From NCBI GenBank assembly GCA_965218725.1, contig CBDCLO010000002.1:775000-838999 (forward strand): a stretch of DNA of 64,000 bases, in the 5' to 3' direction. Source of the DNA: WTHC01 sp965218725 (GTDB lineage: Archaea; Thermoproteota; Nitrososphaeria; Nitrososphaerales; Nitrosopumilaceae). This document shows positions 53,698 through 63,083 of this stretch, piece after piece; position 1 is the first letter of the stretch, and each line of letters starts with the position of its first letter. Made by a program: the position numbers and the translations under genes. The notes beneath the pieces were generated by a model, which saw nothing but the letters and a program-made list of their open reading frames with translations, was not told where the DNA came from and ran no database searches.

Positions 53698-53732
53698 ACG
53701 TGATCTTCACGTTATCATTTTTTGTTTTTTAT
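53697..53732 (+). terminator. Hairpin and T-rich terminator
   Basis: AACGTGA-TCT-TCACGTT is a perfect 7-base stem starting at the last base of the stop codon and is followed by ATCATTTTTTGTTTTTTATT. It resembles a bacterial intrinsic terminator more than the usual archaeal T tract. Confidence 0.65.
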
Positions 53733-53903
53733 TCTTTTTATTAGTAATATTGTGTTGTGATACTTTGTTTGAGGATTACACATAAACATATAGATAACTT
53801 TTAAAAAACTATTTTTGTTATTACATGGTCTGCTATAACTCTGTTATGTATTTCTATTATGATTTAAATAGTAACCATACACTGATCACAGTTAGTGAAA
53901 TAA

Positions 53904-54206
53904 ATGCCAATAGCAATATTACCAGATGTAGACGAACAGAGATGTATAGGATGCGCATTATGCGTTGAGATCTGTACTACTCTAGGCCCTGATGTACTTC
54001 GTGTAAAACCTGTGGAAGGATGGAAAAGAGGTAAAGCATTTGTATTTTATCCAGAAAGATGCATTTCTGACGGTGCATGTATAGGAGTTTGTCCTACAAA
54101 ATCAATATTCTGGATGAGACCAATGAATTACACAGCTGGACAACCTGTACCACTTCATAAAAATGGAGTATTTATGAAAGGCTGGGCAGAAGACGCCGCA
54201 TTATAA
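53904..54206 (+). CDS. Ferredoxin with two iron-sulfur clusters
   Basis: A 100-residue ferredoxin. One cluster motif is CIGCALCVEIC near residue 14; the second is CISDGACIGVCPTKS near 53, which has Asp where the second cysteine normally sits. That form, known from Sulfolobus ferredoxins, usually holds a [3Fe-4S] cluster, so this is likely a 7Fe protein. It probably serves 2-oxoacid oxidoreductases or other cytoplasmic redox enzymes. A 200-base gap with the neighbouring terminator precedes it. Confidence 0.9.
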   Translation: MPIAILPDVDEQRCIGCALCVEICTTLGPDVLRVKPVEGWKRGKAFVFYPERCISDGACIGVCPTKSIFWMRPMNYTAGQPVPLHKNGVFMKGWAEDAAL

Positions 54207-54221
54207 GTGTGGTTTTCTTTA

Positions 54222-55745
54222 TCATTTTTTATTGTTTTCGTAAAATTTTTTTGTTATATTTCTTGGTAACTTTTTAGCAAAAAATTTAATGAAATTATCA
54301 TTTTTATCAATGTATATGGTATCAAAATTATTTTTTTTAAAAAAATTAATCCAACATATATCAAAAATTGGAAATTGTGTAGGGTCATATGTAGTTCTAA
54401 CCATCTCATAGTGAGAAGCTGGATACATATCAGAGATCTCAAGTGGAATAATTCCTAAAAATGGATTATATTGACAAAATTGAATTGAATCTGAATCAGG
54501 AAATTTTTTTTTTAAGTAATTATATTCACGTGATAAATACAACGGTTTTATGTTTGTATCATTAATAATTAACAGTGTTCTTTTTCTGGTTTTAAATTTT
54601 TTCACTATGTTGTGATATGATATTACTTCTGGTCTAAATTGATCTTCATAAGAAAATAAAAATATTGACTTAGGTTTGAATCTTGGTGTAGTTTTTATGA
54701 AGTAATCCACATCGCTTGTTAATATTGAAATTATTTCAAAAAGCTTAGGATGAGATCTGGCTTTCTTAATAACATATTCCCATAACCTACCTTCGTATAT
54801 AGCTTCTTTAACTCTATTAATTTCTGATTTTATAGAAAATAAATTATGCAATGCAACTTTGTTTATCCGCTCTTCTTTTTTTAATGAACGTAGTTCATTC
54901 GGAGTAAATTTCATACATACTTCACAACTACAAGAAAAATATTTCATATCATCCAAATTTCTAGTTCTATCTTCACTCATGTACCTATTTCTTTTAGCAT
55001 ATAATATGTATGATGCAGAATCAAATGTATCACAACCTAGTGCTACGGCTAATGGAATAGTAAGTGGGTGACCTGCTCCAAAAAGATGTAATGGTATAGA
55101 ACTTGGTATATGTCTTTTAGAAGACATTATCATATTAGTAAGTAGTTTATATTCATATGATTTCATTAATTCTACTGGACTCCCAAGTGCCAGCATCATA
55201 AATCCACATTTTACAAGATATTTTGTTGCATACTTTACTAAGTCTAGATGCTCACTTCCTTGTATCGGTCCCACCCATATTTGATCATGGCTTTTATTTT
55301 CTAATAATGCTTTTTTTGAGATCTTTAGAGTGTATTTTACAAATGATTTTGCTTTTTCTTTTGATAGTCCATACCCAGTCGGTTTATCTAATGGAACTGC
55401 TATGTCAGATCCAATACCAACTTCAAATTTTGCTATATCATCAGGTGATACATTGATATTTCCATATTCAAGTACTTGGTATCCTCCAGAATCTGTCATT
55501 ATGGCACCATCAAAATCTATCAGTTTATGTATACCGTATTTAATTGCATCATCTCTATAATGTAACATTGTGATGTATGCATTAGTTATAACCAAGTTGA
55601 AACCCATTTCACGAATTTTGTTTGTTGATATTGTTTGTTTTACAGGACTAATAACAGGTACATATGCAGGAGTCTCTATGTCACCATGGTTAGTATGCAA
55701 TGTTGCAATTCTTCCAGCTAGATCACTTTTTATTATTTCAAACAC
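54222..55745 (-). CDS. tgtA: Archaeosine tRNA-guanine transglycosylase
   Basis: The 507-residue protein has the TIM-barrel Tgt core: ITNAYITMLH, MTDSGGYQVLEYG with the catalytic aspartate (about residues 84-96), WVGPIQGSEH, HLFGAGHPLT and the zinc site CSCEVC near 273. The archaeal C-terminal extension domains follow but there is no clear PUA domain at the end, which is a shorter form than in some euryarchaea. It inserts preQ0 at position 15 of tRNA. GTG start; the kinase gene upstream is 5 bases away. Confidence 0.9.
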   Translation of the reverse strand: MFEIIKSDLAGRIATLHTNHGDIETPAYVPVISPVKQTISTNKIREMGFNLVITNAYITMLHYRDDAIKYGIHKLIDFDGAIMTDSGGYQVLEYGNINVSPDDIAKFEVGIGSDIAVPLDKPTGYGLSKEKAKSFVKYTLKISKKALLENKSHDQIWVGPIQGSEHLDLVKYATKYLVKCGFMMLALGSPVELMKSYEYKLLTNMIMSSKRHIPSSIPLHLFGAGHPLTIPLAVALGCDTFDSASYILYAKRNRYMSEDRTRNLDDMKYFSCSCEVCMKFTPNELRSLKKEERINKVALHNLFSIKSEINRVKEAIYEGRLWEYVIKKARSHPKLFEIISILTSDVDYFIKTTPRFKPKSIFLFSYEDQFRPEVISYHNIVKKFKTRKRTLLIINDTNIKPLYLSREYNYLKKKFPDSDSIQFCQYNPFLGIIPLEISDMYPASHYEMVRTTYDPTQFPIFDICWINFFKKNNFDTIYIDKNDNFIKFFAKKLPRNITKKFYENNKK

Positions 55746-55750
55746 TTAAC

Positions 55751-56299
55751 TCACTTGAAGAAAAACTTCAGGTCATTTCTTTTAAAAATCAATGAGAGCC
55801 AGTCTATACGATCTTCTTTTAATGTTCCATTATATATGTTAACAATATTTTCTGTTATTTTAGTAATTGATTTTGATGTTGTATCAATTTGGTGAGTCTT
55901 ATTTATTCCAAATTTATTTATAGAGTCATAAGCAGTTATACCTAAAATCTCACAACAAAGATTTTCTGACATCTTCTTATTGTCGTAGTTTCGATTTTTA
56001 TAAATTGTAATTAAATCATAAGGATTTTTACGTAGTACTATTACAGTTTTAATTTTTACATTAGTTAAAACATATGGAGCTAGATGACCAACTATGATAG
56101 ATCTTTTATCTATTATTTTTTCTAGAAATTTTTTAATTATAAAAACGTCAATATCAACAGTTTTAGTATTTCTTTTGTAAAGTTTTGATTTAAAAATAGT
56201 TTCATTAATATCTATTATTTTATTATTTAAAATCTCTGCAACACTCCTAGATATTGTATGTTTTCCTACTCCTGGATTTCCAGTAATAACTATTGACAC
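55751..56299 (-). CDS. Adenylate kinase-like ATPase (AK6/Fap7 family)
   Basis: A 182-residue P-loop protein with VITGNPGVGKHTISR at the N-terminus and HLAPYVLTN plus VLRKNPYDLI, as in AK6/Fap7. The family links adenylate kinase-like activity with small-subunit ribosome maturation. GTG start. It is in an operon with tgtA and divergent from the ychF-like gene. Confidence 0.85.
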   Translation of the reverse strand: MSIVITGNPGVGKHTISRSVAEILNNKIIDINETIFKSKLYKRNTKTVDIDVFIIKKFLEKIIDKRSIIVGHLAPYVLTNVKIKTVIVLRKNPYDLITIYKNRNYDNKKMSENLCCEILGITAYDSINKFGINKTHQIDTTSKSITKITENIVNIYNGTLKEDRIDWLSLIFKRNDLKFFFK

Positions 56300-56363
56300 A
56301 TCCTATACTAATATTTGTTGTATTAAATAATTATTAATACTAATATGCTTAAAATGTATTAAG

Positions 56364-57560
56364 TTGTGTATACAAATTGGACTTCTTGGAAAAACTAATG
56401 TTGGAAAATCTACATTTTTTTCAGCAGCTACAGAAATACCAGTTAAAATAGGTAATTTTCCATATACTACTATTAAACCAAATATAGGGACAGCATACGT
56501 TACAACTAGGTGTGCATGTGAATATTTTGAAATTGAACATAAAAACATATTTTGTATAAATGGAACAAGACTGATACCAATAAAACTTATAGACGTTGCA
56601 GGACTTATACCTGGTGCTAGTATTGGGAAAGGTCTAGGAAATAAATTTTTAGATGATGCAAGCCATGCCAAGATTTTAATTCATGTAGTTGATATCTCTG
56701 GTTCCACAGATTTATATGGTCAATTTTTATTTGCTGGAGCACATGATCCATTAGAAGACATAAAATTTGTTGAAAATGAATTTGAACAATGGTTTAAACA
56801 AATACTAAAACGTGAATGGAAAAACCTTACAAAAGCAACAAAAAATAATAATATAAATTTAGTAGATTCCATTGCATATCGTTTTAGTGGATTATCTATA
56901 AAAAAATCTGAAATATATGAAGTGCTTAAACAACTTAGTCTGTTATCAAAAAAACCATCAGACTGGAATGACTATGACATAGAATTATTCTCTAATGAAT
57001 TACGTAAAAAAACTAAACCCATAATAATAGCAGCAAATAAAGCTGATATTTGTAGTGATTTAAAGATTATTAATAAAATAAAAAATAATTTAGACATTAC
57101 TATTTGTAGCGCTGAATACGAATTAGTTCTACGAAAAGCGACTAAAGCAGGACTAATAGATTATTTTTCAGGAAATAAATGTTTTAAAATATTTTATAAT
57201 AAGACTTCTAAACAACAGCTTGACATATTATTAAAAATTAAAAAAACTTTGTCAAAAATAAATTCTACAGGGATCCAGTCTGCATTAAATACAGCCGTGT
57301 TTGATATTCTTAATTTTATGGTTGTATACCCTGTTGAGGATGAAAATAATATTTCTAATAAATCTGGTGTAGTACTACCAGATGCTAAACTAGTACCAAG
57401 TAATGCAACAATAAAAGATATTGCATATGGTATACATAAAGATATACATAAAGGATTTCTTTATGGTATAAATGTAAAAACAAAAAAACGTGTAGGTGAT
57501 AATTACAAATTAAGAAATGGTGACGTAATAAAGATAGTTTCAAGTTTAAGTAAGAAATAA
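56364..57560 (+). CDS. OBG-family GTPase/ATPase, YchF-related, with TGS domain
   Basis: The 398-residue protein has G1 LLGKTNVGKSTFFSA, switch region GNFPYTTI, G3 LIDVAGLIPGAS and G4 AANKAD, followed by a helical insertion and a C-terminal TGS domain (about residues 325-397: VVLPDAKLVPSNATIKDIAYGIH in outline). These proteins bind ribosomes. It starts at TTG 56364 and ends 1 base before kae1. Confidence 0.9.
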   Translation: MCIQIGLLGKTNVGKSTFFSAATEIPVKIGNFPYTTIKPNIGTAYVTTRCACEYFEIEHKNIFCINGTRLIPIKLIDVAGLIPGASIGKGLGNKFLDDASHAKILIHVVDISGSTDLYGQFLFAGAHDPLEDIKFVENEFEQWFKQILKREWKNLTKATKNNNINLVDSIAYRFSGLSIKKSEIYEVLKQLSLLSKKPSDWNDYDIELFSNELRKKTKPIIIAANKADICSDLKIINKIKNNLDITICSAEYELVLRKATKAGLIDYFSGNKCFKIFYNKTSKQQLDILLKIKKTLSKINSTGIQSALNTAVFDILNFMVVYPVEDENNISNKSGVVLPDAKLVPSNATIKDIAYGIHKDIHKGFLYGINVKTKKRVGDNYKLRNGDVIKIVSSLSKK

Positions 57561-57561
57561 A

Positions 57562-58542
57562 ATGTTTTGTTTAGGAATAGAAAGTACAGCACATACATTT
57601 TCATGTGCAATTTTAAAAAAAAATAAGAATGAAATTAAAATTGTTACTGATGTCAAAAGAATCTATGTGCCTCATGAAGGTGAAGGAATACATCCTAGAT
57701 TGGCATCTAGATACCACATGCAAAATAGTAAATATGTGCTTTCAGAGTGTATAAAATTATCTGAAATAAATATTAATGATTTAAATATAATTGCATATTC
57801 TGCAGGCCCTGGTCTTGGGCCATGTCTACGAGTAGGTGCGGTAATAGCTAGATCACTTTCAACGTACTATGACATACCGATCTATCCTATTAATCATGCA
57901 GTTGGTCATATAGATCTAGGTAAATTTCTTACCGGTGCAAAAAATCCATTAGTATTACTGGTTTCTGGAGGACATACTATGTTACTAGTATTTGTAATGA
58001 ATAAATGGAGGGTATTTGGTGAAACACTTGATATAACATTAGGTCAATTACTTGATCAATTTGGAAGATATATTGGATTCTCTTCTCCATGTGGAAAGAA
58101 AATAGAGAATCTAGCTACTAAAAGTACTAATTACATAATGTTACCATACACAGTTAAAGGTAATGACGTATCATTTTCTGGATTACTTTCAGCTGCAAAA
58201 AAAATAGTGTCTTGTGGAATAAATGATGCATGTTATTCACTACAGGAAACAGCTTTTTCAATGATAGGAGAGGCAGTAGAACGTGCGTTATCGTTTATAG
58301 GTAAAAAAGAACTATTGATAGTCGGTGGCGTATCAGCAAATAAAAGACTGTCAAAAATATTACATGATATATGTGAAAGACAAGACTGTAAACTATTTGT
58401 TTCTCCAGAAAAATTTTCCGGTGATTGTGGCTCTCAAATTGCATTAACAGGTATTTTTGAATCTACCATAAAAAAATATAGTATAGAAAACTCATTCATT
58501 AGACAATCATGGAGAATAGATACAGTTGAAATTAACTATTGA
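57562..58542 (+). CDS. kae1: tRNA threonylcarbamoyltransferase Kae1
   Basis: A 326-residue ASKHA-fold protein with GIESTAHTFSCA, YSAGPGLGPCLRVG, the iron ligands in INHAVGH (residues about 112-118), LLVSGGHTMLLV, and the C-terminal VGGVSANKRL and DCGSQIALTG. It catalyses t6A formation at position 37 of ANN-decoding tRNAs within the KEOPS complex. Bud32 is a separate gene 358 bases away, with one small gene in between. Confidence 0.95.
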   Translation: MFCLGIESTAHTFSCAILKKNKNEIKIVTDVKRIYVPHEGEGIHPRLASRYHMQNSKYVLSECIKLSEININDLNIIAYSAGPGLGPCLRVGAVIARSLSTYYDIPIYPINHAVGHIDLGKFLTGAKNPLVLLVSGGHTMLLVFVMNKWRVFGETLDITLGQLLDQFGRYIGFSSPCGKKIENLATKSTNYIMLPYTVKGNDVSFSGLLSAAKKIVSCGINDACYSLQETAFSMIGEAVERALSFIGKKELLIVGGVSANKRLSKILHDICERQDCKLFVSPEKFSGDCGSQIALTGIFESTIKKYSIENSFIRQSWRIDTVEINY

Positions 58543-58862
58543 TTTTTATAATCTTCTAATGTTTTCTGTAAAATTTTTAACCAGTTCTTATTATTGAATA
58601 CACCAAATTTGTAAGTTCTTATATCCTCATTTATCTTTACTTTTATACATATTTTTTTCATAAATATACCTTCATTACATACATCAATTATATTATTTAA
58701 TGAAATATCTATAACCGTATTTCCAAATTTTTTTGAAAAATCAATTATTCTTCCACGAGTTTTGTCAAAAACTATTCTTTCATTAGTTAAAGTCAGAATC
58801 CCAGAACCTATTTGATCCTCACTACAATCTTCTTGTAGAATCTTTTTATCAGTATTTTTCAT
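58536..58862 (-). CDS. Hypothetical protein with possible PH/GRAM-like fold
   Basis: The 108-residue protein has a beta-rich middle (SGILTLTNERIVFDKTRG, then VIDISLNNIIDV and KICIKVKINE) and a C-terminal helix (NWLKILQKTLEDYKN). That order, with a turn reading TNERIVF, is typical of PH/GRAM-like domains in prokaryotic proteins. No function can be given. It overlaps kae1 by 7 bases and is divergent from bud32. Confidence 0.6.
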   Translation of the reverse strand: MKNTDKKILQEDCSEDQIGSGILTLTNERIVFDKTRGRIIDFSKKFGNTVIDISLNNIIDVCNEGIFMKKICIKVKINEDIRTYKFGVFNNKNWLKILQKTLEDYKNQ

Positions 58863-58899
58863 AATTACATTTTAATTATTTCATTAAGTTATATTTCTA

Positions 58900-59520
58900 A
58901 TGAAATTGCTAAAAAAAGGTGCTGAAGGTGATATTTATGTAATATTATTTAATAAAAAGCACACAATATTGAAAACTAGGAAGAAAAAGAATTATAGAAA
59001 TAATTTATTGGATTCTGTTATAATAAAACGTAGGACAACAACTGAATCCGAAATCATGTCAATTGTAAAATCATTTGGAGTTAGTTCACCATTAATATAT
59101 TTTGTAGACATTAAAAATGGATTAATTTTAATGCAGTATATTGAAGGAATATTGGTACGAGATATGAAAAATAGAAAATTGATTTATAGCTGTAAAGAAA
59201 TTGGTGATATAGTTGGTATACTGCATAATAATGGTATTATGCATGGAGATCTAACAACATCTAATTTTATATATAATGCTGATAGGATATTTCTAATAGA
59301 TTTTGGACTTTCTACAAAAACTAATAAATCAATTGATCATGCTATTGATCTCAGATTATTTAAAGAGATATTGAACAGTGTACATACAAGCATAATGAAG
59401 TATGCTTGGAAAAGCTTCCTATCTGGATATAAAATTAGAGTTGGTTATGAATACTACGATAAAATTATTAACTTGGTATCTACAGTAGAACACCGTGGTA
59501 GATATGCAAAATCGGTTTGA
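58900..59520 (+). CDS. bud32: Bud32 kinase of the KEOPS complex
   Basis: A 206-residue small kinase with GAEGDIYVI, the ATP lysine in ILKTRKKKNYR, RTTTESEIM helix, catalytic loop IMHGDLTTSNFIY near residue 118 and DFGLS near 136, ending GRYAKSV (family RxRR-like tail). It acts with Kae1 in t6A synthesis. It is a stand-alone gene and not fused to kae1. Confidence 0.94.
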   Translation: MKLLKKGAEGDIYVILFNKKHTILKTRKKKNYRNNLLDSVIIKRRTTTESEIMSIVKSFGVSSPLIYFVDIKNGLILMQYIEGILVRDMKNRKLIYSCKEIGDIVGILHNNGIMHGDLTTSNFIYNADRIFLIDFGLSTKTNKSIDHAIDLRLFKEILNSVHTSIMKYAWKSFLSGYKIRVGYEYYDKIINLVSTVEHRGRYAKSV

Positions 59521-59566
59521 CTATTTTTTATTATAAAATAATTTTATAATAACAAAAAACTAACTA

Positions 59567-60574
59567 TTAACTTATAATTCTATTTACTAATTTTATTTTG
59601 TTTTGCAATACCACTACCCTAGAAATTAAACTTTCATCCATAAATGTAAATGTATTACTTTGTTTTGTTAGTTCAAGTGCAAAATTTTTTATTTCATTCA
59701 TTTCGAGCATACTAGACCGTTCTAATCTATTTATGGATTTACCTATATGCATATAAGATTTAATTTCAACAAAGTTAGGATCAGAGATCTTAAGCATATT
59801 ACTAAACGAAGGCACTGTACTAAAATCATCATTATAGCCCCTAATTAATGTGATTCTAATTACTGTTCGAGTATTTAACTCAGAAAGTATACCGAGTGAT
59901 TTTTTCCATCTTTCCCAGGAATCTCTATATTTTGGTCTGTTAATTCTTATAAATGATTTATAGTCTGCTGCATTTGTAGAAAGATATAGCTGTGTTGGTA
60001 ACGCATTCTCTTTATTTAATTTAACTAACATTTCAGGTTCTTGTCCATTGGTAACAAGAAATATTGATTTTGTTTCAGGTAATGATTTTAAATATTTTAT
60101 AAGCTCTGGTAATTTAGGATACATTGTAGGCTCACCAGAAAGTGATATTGCATAATGGCTAGGTGATAGCGATTCATTTATTTTTTTCTTATTTTGTTTT
60201 GGATCCCCATTGTGTCCTATTACTAGCTTTTGACGTTCTTCCAGGAGTTTTGAAACAATATCTTTTGGATCTGATACTTTATCTGATTCCATTGACATAG
60301 AATCATAAAACTCTATAGGCCTCCAGCAGTACACGCATCTGTTTTCACAGTGCATTCCTGCTGGAGAAAACTCCATACATCTATGTGTAGAAATACCATA
60401 AAATTTATGCTTATAACAATCTCCTTCATTTCTGAACGATTTTTTTGTCCAATGACATAGTTCTACTGTAGAGTGATCATATACTCCATACTTTGACTTT
60501 TTTAGTGATTCAGCAACAGCTGGTTTTATTTTAATCAAGCTATCATTGATTTCCACTTCACCAGAACAGCTCAC
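59567..60574 (-). CDS. taw1: 4-demethylwyosine synthase Taw1 (TYW1)
   Basis: A 335-residue radical SAM enzyme with the SAM cluster motif CENRCVYCWRP near residue 78 and three further N-terminal cysteines (ELCHW, GDCYK, HRCMEF) for the second cluster. SLSGEPTMYP and SIFLVTNGQ follow. It forms the tricyclic wyosine base at G37 of tRNA-Phe. GTG start. It is divergent from the corA-like gene, sharing a TATA-rich gap. Confidence 0.92.
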   Translation of the reverse strand: MSCSGEVEINDSLIKIKPAVAESLKKSKYGVYDHSTVELCHWTKKSFRNEGDCYKHKFYGISTHRCMEFSPAGMHCENRCVYCWRPIEFYDSMSMESDKVSDPKDIVSKLLEERQKLVIGHNGDPKQNKKKINESLSPSHYAISLSGEPTMYPKLPELIKYLKSLPETKSIFLVTNGQEPEMLVKLNKENALPTQLYLSTNAADYKSFIRINRPKYRDSWERWKKSLGILSELNTRTVIRITLIRGYNDDFSTVPSFSNMLKISDPNFVEIKSYMHIGKSINRLERSSMLEMNEIKNFALELTKQSNTFTFMDESLISRVVVLQNKIKLVNRIIS

Positions 60575-60605
60575 ACATATACACTAATTTACTAAAAAGG
60601 ATCTT

Positions 60606-60620
60606 AATATATATAAATAT
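60606..60620. promoter_or_regulatory. Shared TATA-rich element for taw1 and corA-like gene
   Basis: AATATATATAAATAT lies about 28 bases before TTG 60642 and about 38 bases from the taw1 start on the other strand. Confidence 0.45.
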
Positions 60621-60641
60621 AGTTGAGTTAGATCATTTGTT

Positions 60642-61679
60642 TTGATTAAAACTATTAGTATTGCTGGTATGGGCGAAGATGGTATTCCTTTTAAAAAGAA
60701 AAATGTAGGTATTGATCATGCAACAAAAATAGTTTCAACATCTAATTTAACTTGGATTGAATGTGTAGTTAGTGATATTGCAAATGAAACACCATTAATA
60801 TTGAAAAAAATAGGAATAAAACTAGATCCAGCTCTTTTGTTATCTGGGTATCTTACTAGCTATGAAGATATAGGGGATACACTTGGAATAATGCTTCCGT
60901 TTATAGTTACTGGAAGTAGTATAACTCAAACATCGCCATTACTGATATTTGTAAAAAAAAATCTTGTTATTACTATTTATGATGATTATGGTGGTAAAAT
61001 TAAAAAACTACATACATATCTTAGCACATTATTACGTAAATTACCAAAAGAAAAAGAAAAGTGGGCTGATAGACAGACATTATTACTCTTTAGACTTATG
61101 GATGAAGTTAGTGAAACTAATTTTCTAGTACTTCGTTTTATAGTTGAAAAAACAGAACAACTGGAATTAGATCTTACTAATACAATGCAAATAAAACGTG
61201 ATTTATCACTAGAACTTTCTAACATGAAAAGATCCATACTTACTTTTTTAAATGCTGTTTGGGCCATACACGATATAATTAGAAATTTAAAATATGGTGA
61301 TTCTGATGTACTTACTAATAATGATGACATACTAGAAAAATTTGAAGTGATCTTGAGTAGACTTGATCGACAAATTCAAACTGCAGAAAATGTTATGGAT
61401 GTACTATCAACAGGTATGATGGTAATACAGACAGAAACATCAAACAAATTGACAACTTTGATAGTGTGGTTAACAGTAGTAGCTACAGCGGTACTAGTTC
61501 CTAACACATTGGCAACAATTTTTGGAATACCTGATTTTTATACACAGTTTACATGGATTATACCTACGTTGATTATATCCACAGTAATATCCACCATCAT
61601 CACATATAGATACACAAAGGAATGGAGATCAAATCCATTTAAAATAAATAGATTCAAAAATATTAGGAAATTCCACTAA
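60642..61679 (+). CDS. CorA-like divalent cation channel
   Basis: The 345-residue protein has a large cytoplasmic N-terminal domain (about residues 1-260, with long helices) and two C-terminal membrane helices (about 275-295 and 304-323). The loop normally reading GMN in CorA is FGIPDF here. The topology fits Mg2+/Co2+/Zn2+ channels, but the changed selectivity motif makes the ion uncertain. TTG start next to a TATA element, probably leaderless. Confidence 0.75.
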   Translation: MIKTISIAGMGEDGIPFKKKNVGIDHATKIVSTSNLTWIECVVSDIANETPLILKKIGIKLDPALLLSGYLTSYEDIGDTLGIMLPFIVTGSSITQTSPLLIFVKKNLVITIYDDYGGKIKKLHTYLSTLLRKLPKEKEKWADRQTLLLFRLMDEVSETNFLVLRFIVEKTEQLELDLTNTMQIKRDLSLELSNMKRSILTFLNAVWAIHDIIRNLKYGDSDVLTNNDDILEKFEVILSRLDRQIQTAENVMDVLSTGMMVIQTETSNKLTTLIVWLTVVATAVLVPNTLATIFGIPDFYTQFTWIIPTLIISTVISTIITYRYTKEWRSNPFKINRFKNIRKFH

Positions 61680-61865
61680 TATTTTATTTCCATGGCATCA
61701 AATAATTTACAGATATCCACACAATTGTTGTTGTGCACGTCATAGCTATCATCCACTTAATTCCACTTTTCATACTGATCAAAAATTAGTAGATTATTAT
61801 AAATCTAAATAAATTGATGTGTTGAAACATAGATTAATACTATAATAAAAACCAATATTTTTTAT

Positions 61866-61937
61866 GGCCTTTGTAGTATAATGGAAGTATAAAGGACTGT
61901 GGATCCTTTGGTAGGTGTTCGATTCTCCTCAAAGGCC
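61866..61937 (+). tRNA. tRNA-His (GUG)
   Basis: A 72-nt tRNA with encoded G-1 opposite C73 (G then GCCTTTG pairing with CAAAGGC), anticodon stem AAGGA/TCCTT around CTGTGGA (anticodon GTG). The T stem AGGTG/CTCCT carries one T-T mismatch. No CCA is encoded; the convergent gene stop follows at once. Confidence 0.93.
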
Positions 61938-62282
61938 TTAAAATATACCAAACTTAGTAGATTCCATTTCTTCTTTTATTGCTAGTTTGATTCTATGATT
62001 TTTTTCTTTTATTTTTTTGGTAATCCATGTTAAGAATTTTGTTTCCAGACTTTTTCCATCCAGATTATTATAATCTTTTCCAAGTTGTTCTGAAAGTTTT
62101 TGTATTAGTTCTATATTTACTGAAACAACATAAAAGTACCATCCAAATGTAAATTCATAATCTGTAATAACAAAATCATTTTTACCATGAACAGTCTTCT
62201 CCAATAACGTAAGTATGGTCATTATATCCTTACTAGTTCCATCGTAATCTATAGTTGATATATTTATGTTTAGTCTCTGCAT
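61938..62282 (-). CDS. Hypothetical protein
   Basis: A soluble protein of about 114 residues, from the likely start MQRLNINIST (ATG 62282; a longer form would start at 62306 with a hydrophobic prefix). A beta-rich front half (DYEFTFGWYFYVVSVN) is followed by a basic helical tail (KFLTWITKKIKEKNHRIKLAIKEEM). No family recognised. Its stop codon directly abuts the 3' end of tRNA-His on the other strand. Confidence 0.6.
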   Translation of the reverse strand: MQRLNINISTIDYDGTSKDIMTILTLLEKTVHGKNDFVITDYEFTFGWYFYVVSVNIELIQKLSEQLGKDYNNLDGKSLETKFLTWITKKIKEKNHRIKLAIKEEMESTKFGIF

Positions 62283-62318
62283 ATACACAACTACAAAAAT
62301 TAACATAAAAAGTTGTAT

Positions 62319-63083
62319 CTATTTTAGTAAATGTTTTACTTCGATATCATAAAAATCATGTAAGATTTTAATATATTTTTTAACTATTTGTGGAATAGTG
62401 TCTCCACATGCAACACCAAAATTTTTAGCATTTATCCATATTATTACAGCTTGAATTATTATCAAAAGTCTATTACTATCACATGTAAGTGATTTAGTAT
62501 ATCTTTCAGCGTATTTACATGATGTGAGAAAATCTATGCATTTTACTCCAAAAATTGAAAATATCTGTTCTTCTAAATTATTAGCTTTTTTAAATGGAAC
62601 ATAATTGATTATATAGGGAAATTCTACCTTATCTGGTATACATCCAATTAGTGGACCCCATATAGTTATAATCTTGCATCCTCTCTTAAGATTTTTAAAT
62701 TTTAACATCATTTCTCTAATTATTTCTGGTTCAGTAAACCAAAATAAAATAACTGTAGCGTCATCGAATTGTGATGTTAATATATTATTACAACTGAAAC
62801 TACATTTTGCATCATCTTTACTAGTTAATAGTGAATTACAAATTTTAATTTTTCTTTTGTCAATATCTATTCCTATGGATTTTTTAACATTGAATTCTTC
62901 AGAAGCAATCACTACAGGATTTCCCATACCACATCCTAAATGATAAAAAATATCTGATTTATTTAAATCTATTAATCTGAACATGCTTCTTATTGATTTA
63001 TCTGGAATTCTAATATTGTCACCAATCATTATATTACTAGGCAATGATTTCAGATATTCTTCTATTTTCACTATAATATTCAC
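62319..63083 (-). CDS. SAM-dependent methyltransferase
   Basis: A class I methyltransferase with the glycine-rich motif FYHLGCGMGNPVVIA, the acidic end of strand 2 in SIGIDIDKRKI, and a strand-4 region ATVILFWFT. The N-terminal part preceding motif I resembles the DOT1-like arrangement, but this is weak. The C-terminal 90 residues are helical and unusual. GTG 63083 overlaps the stop of the UPF0147 gene as GTGA, so I prefer it to ATG 63119. The substrate is unknown. Confidence 0.7.
   Translation of the reverse strand: MNIIVKIEEYLKSLPSNIMIGDNIRIPDKSIRSMFRLIDLNKSDIFYHLGCGMGNPVVIASEEFNVKKSIGIDIDKRKIKICNSLLTSKDDAKCSFSCNNILTSQFDDATVILFWFTEPEIIREMMLKFKNLKRGCKIITIWGPLIGCIPDKVEFPYIINYVPFKKANNLEEQIFSIFGVKCIDFLTSCKYAERYTKSLTCDSNRLLIIIQAVIIWINAKNFGVACGDTIPQIVKKYIKILHDFYDIEVKHLLK

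Noticed and set aside
56303..56671. Minus-strand frame of about 122 codons
   Set aside because: It is antisense to the start of the OBG-family GTPase, whose P-loop motifs fix the plus-strand reading.
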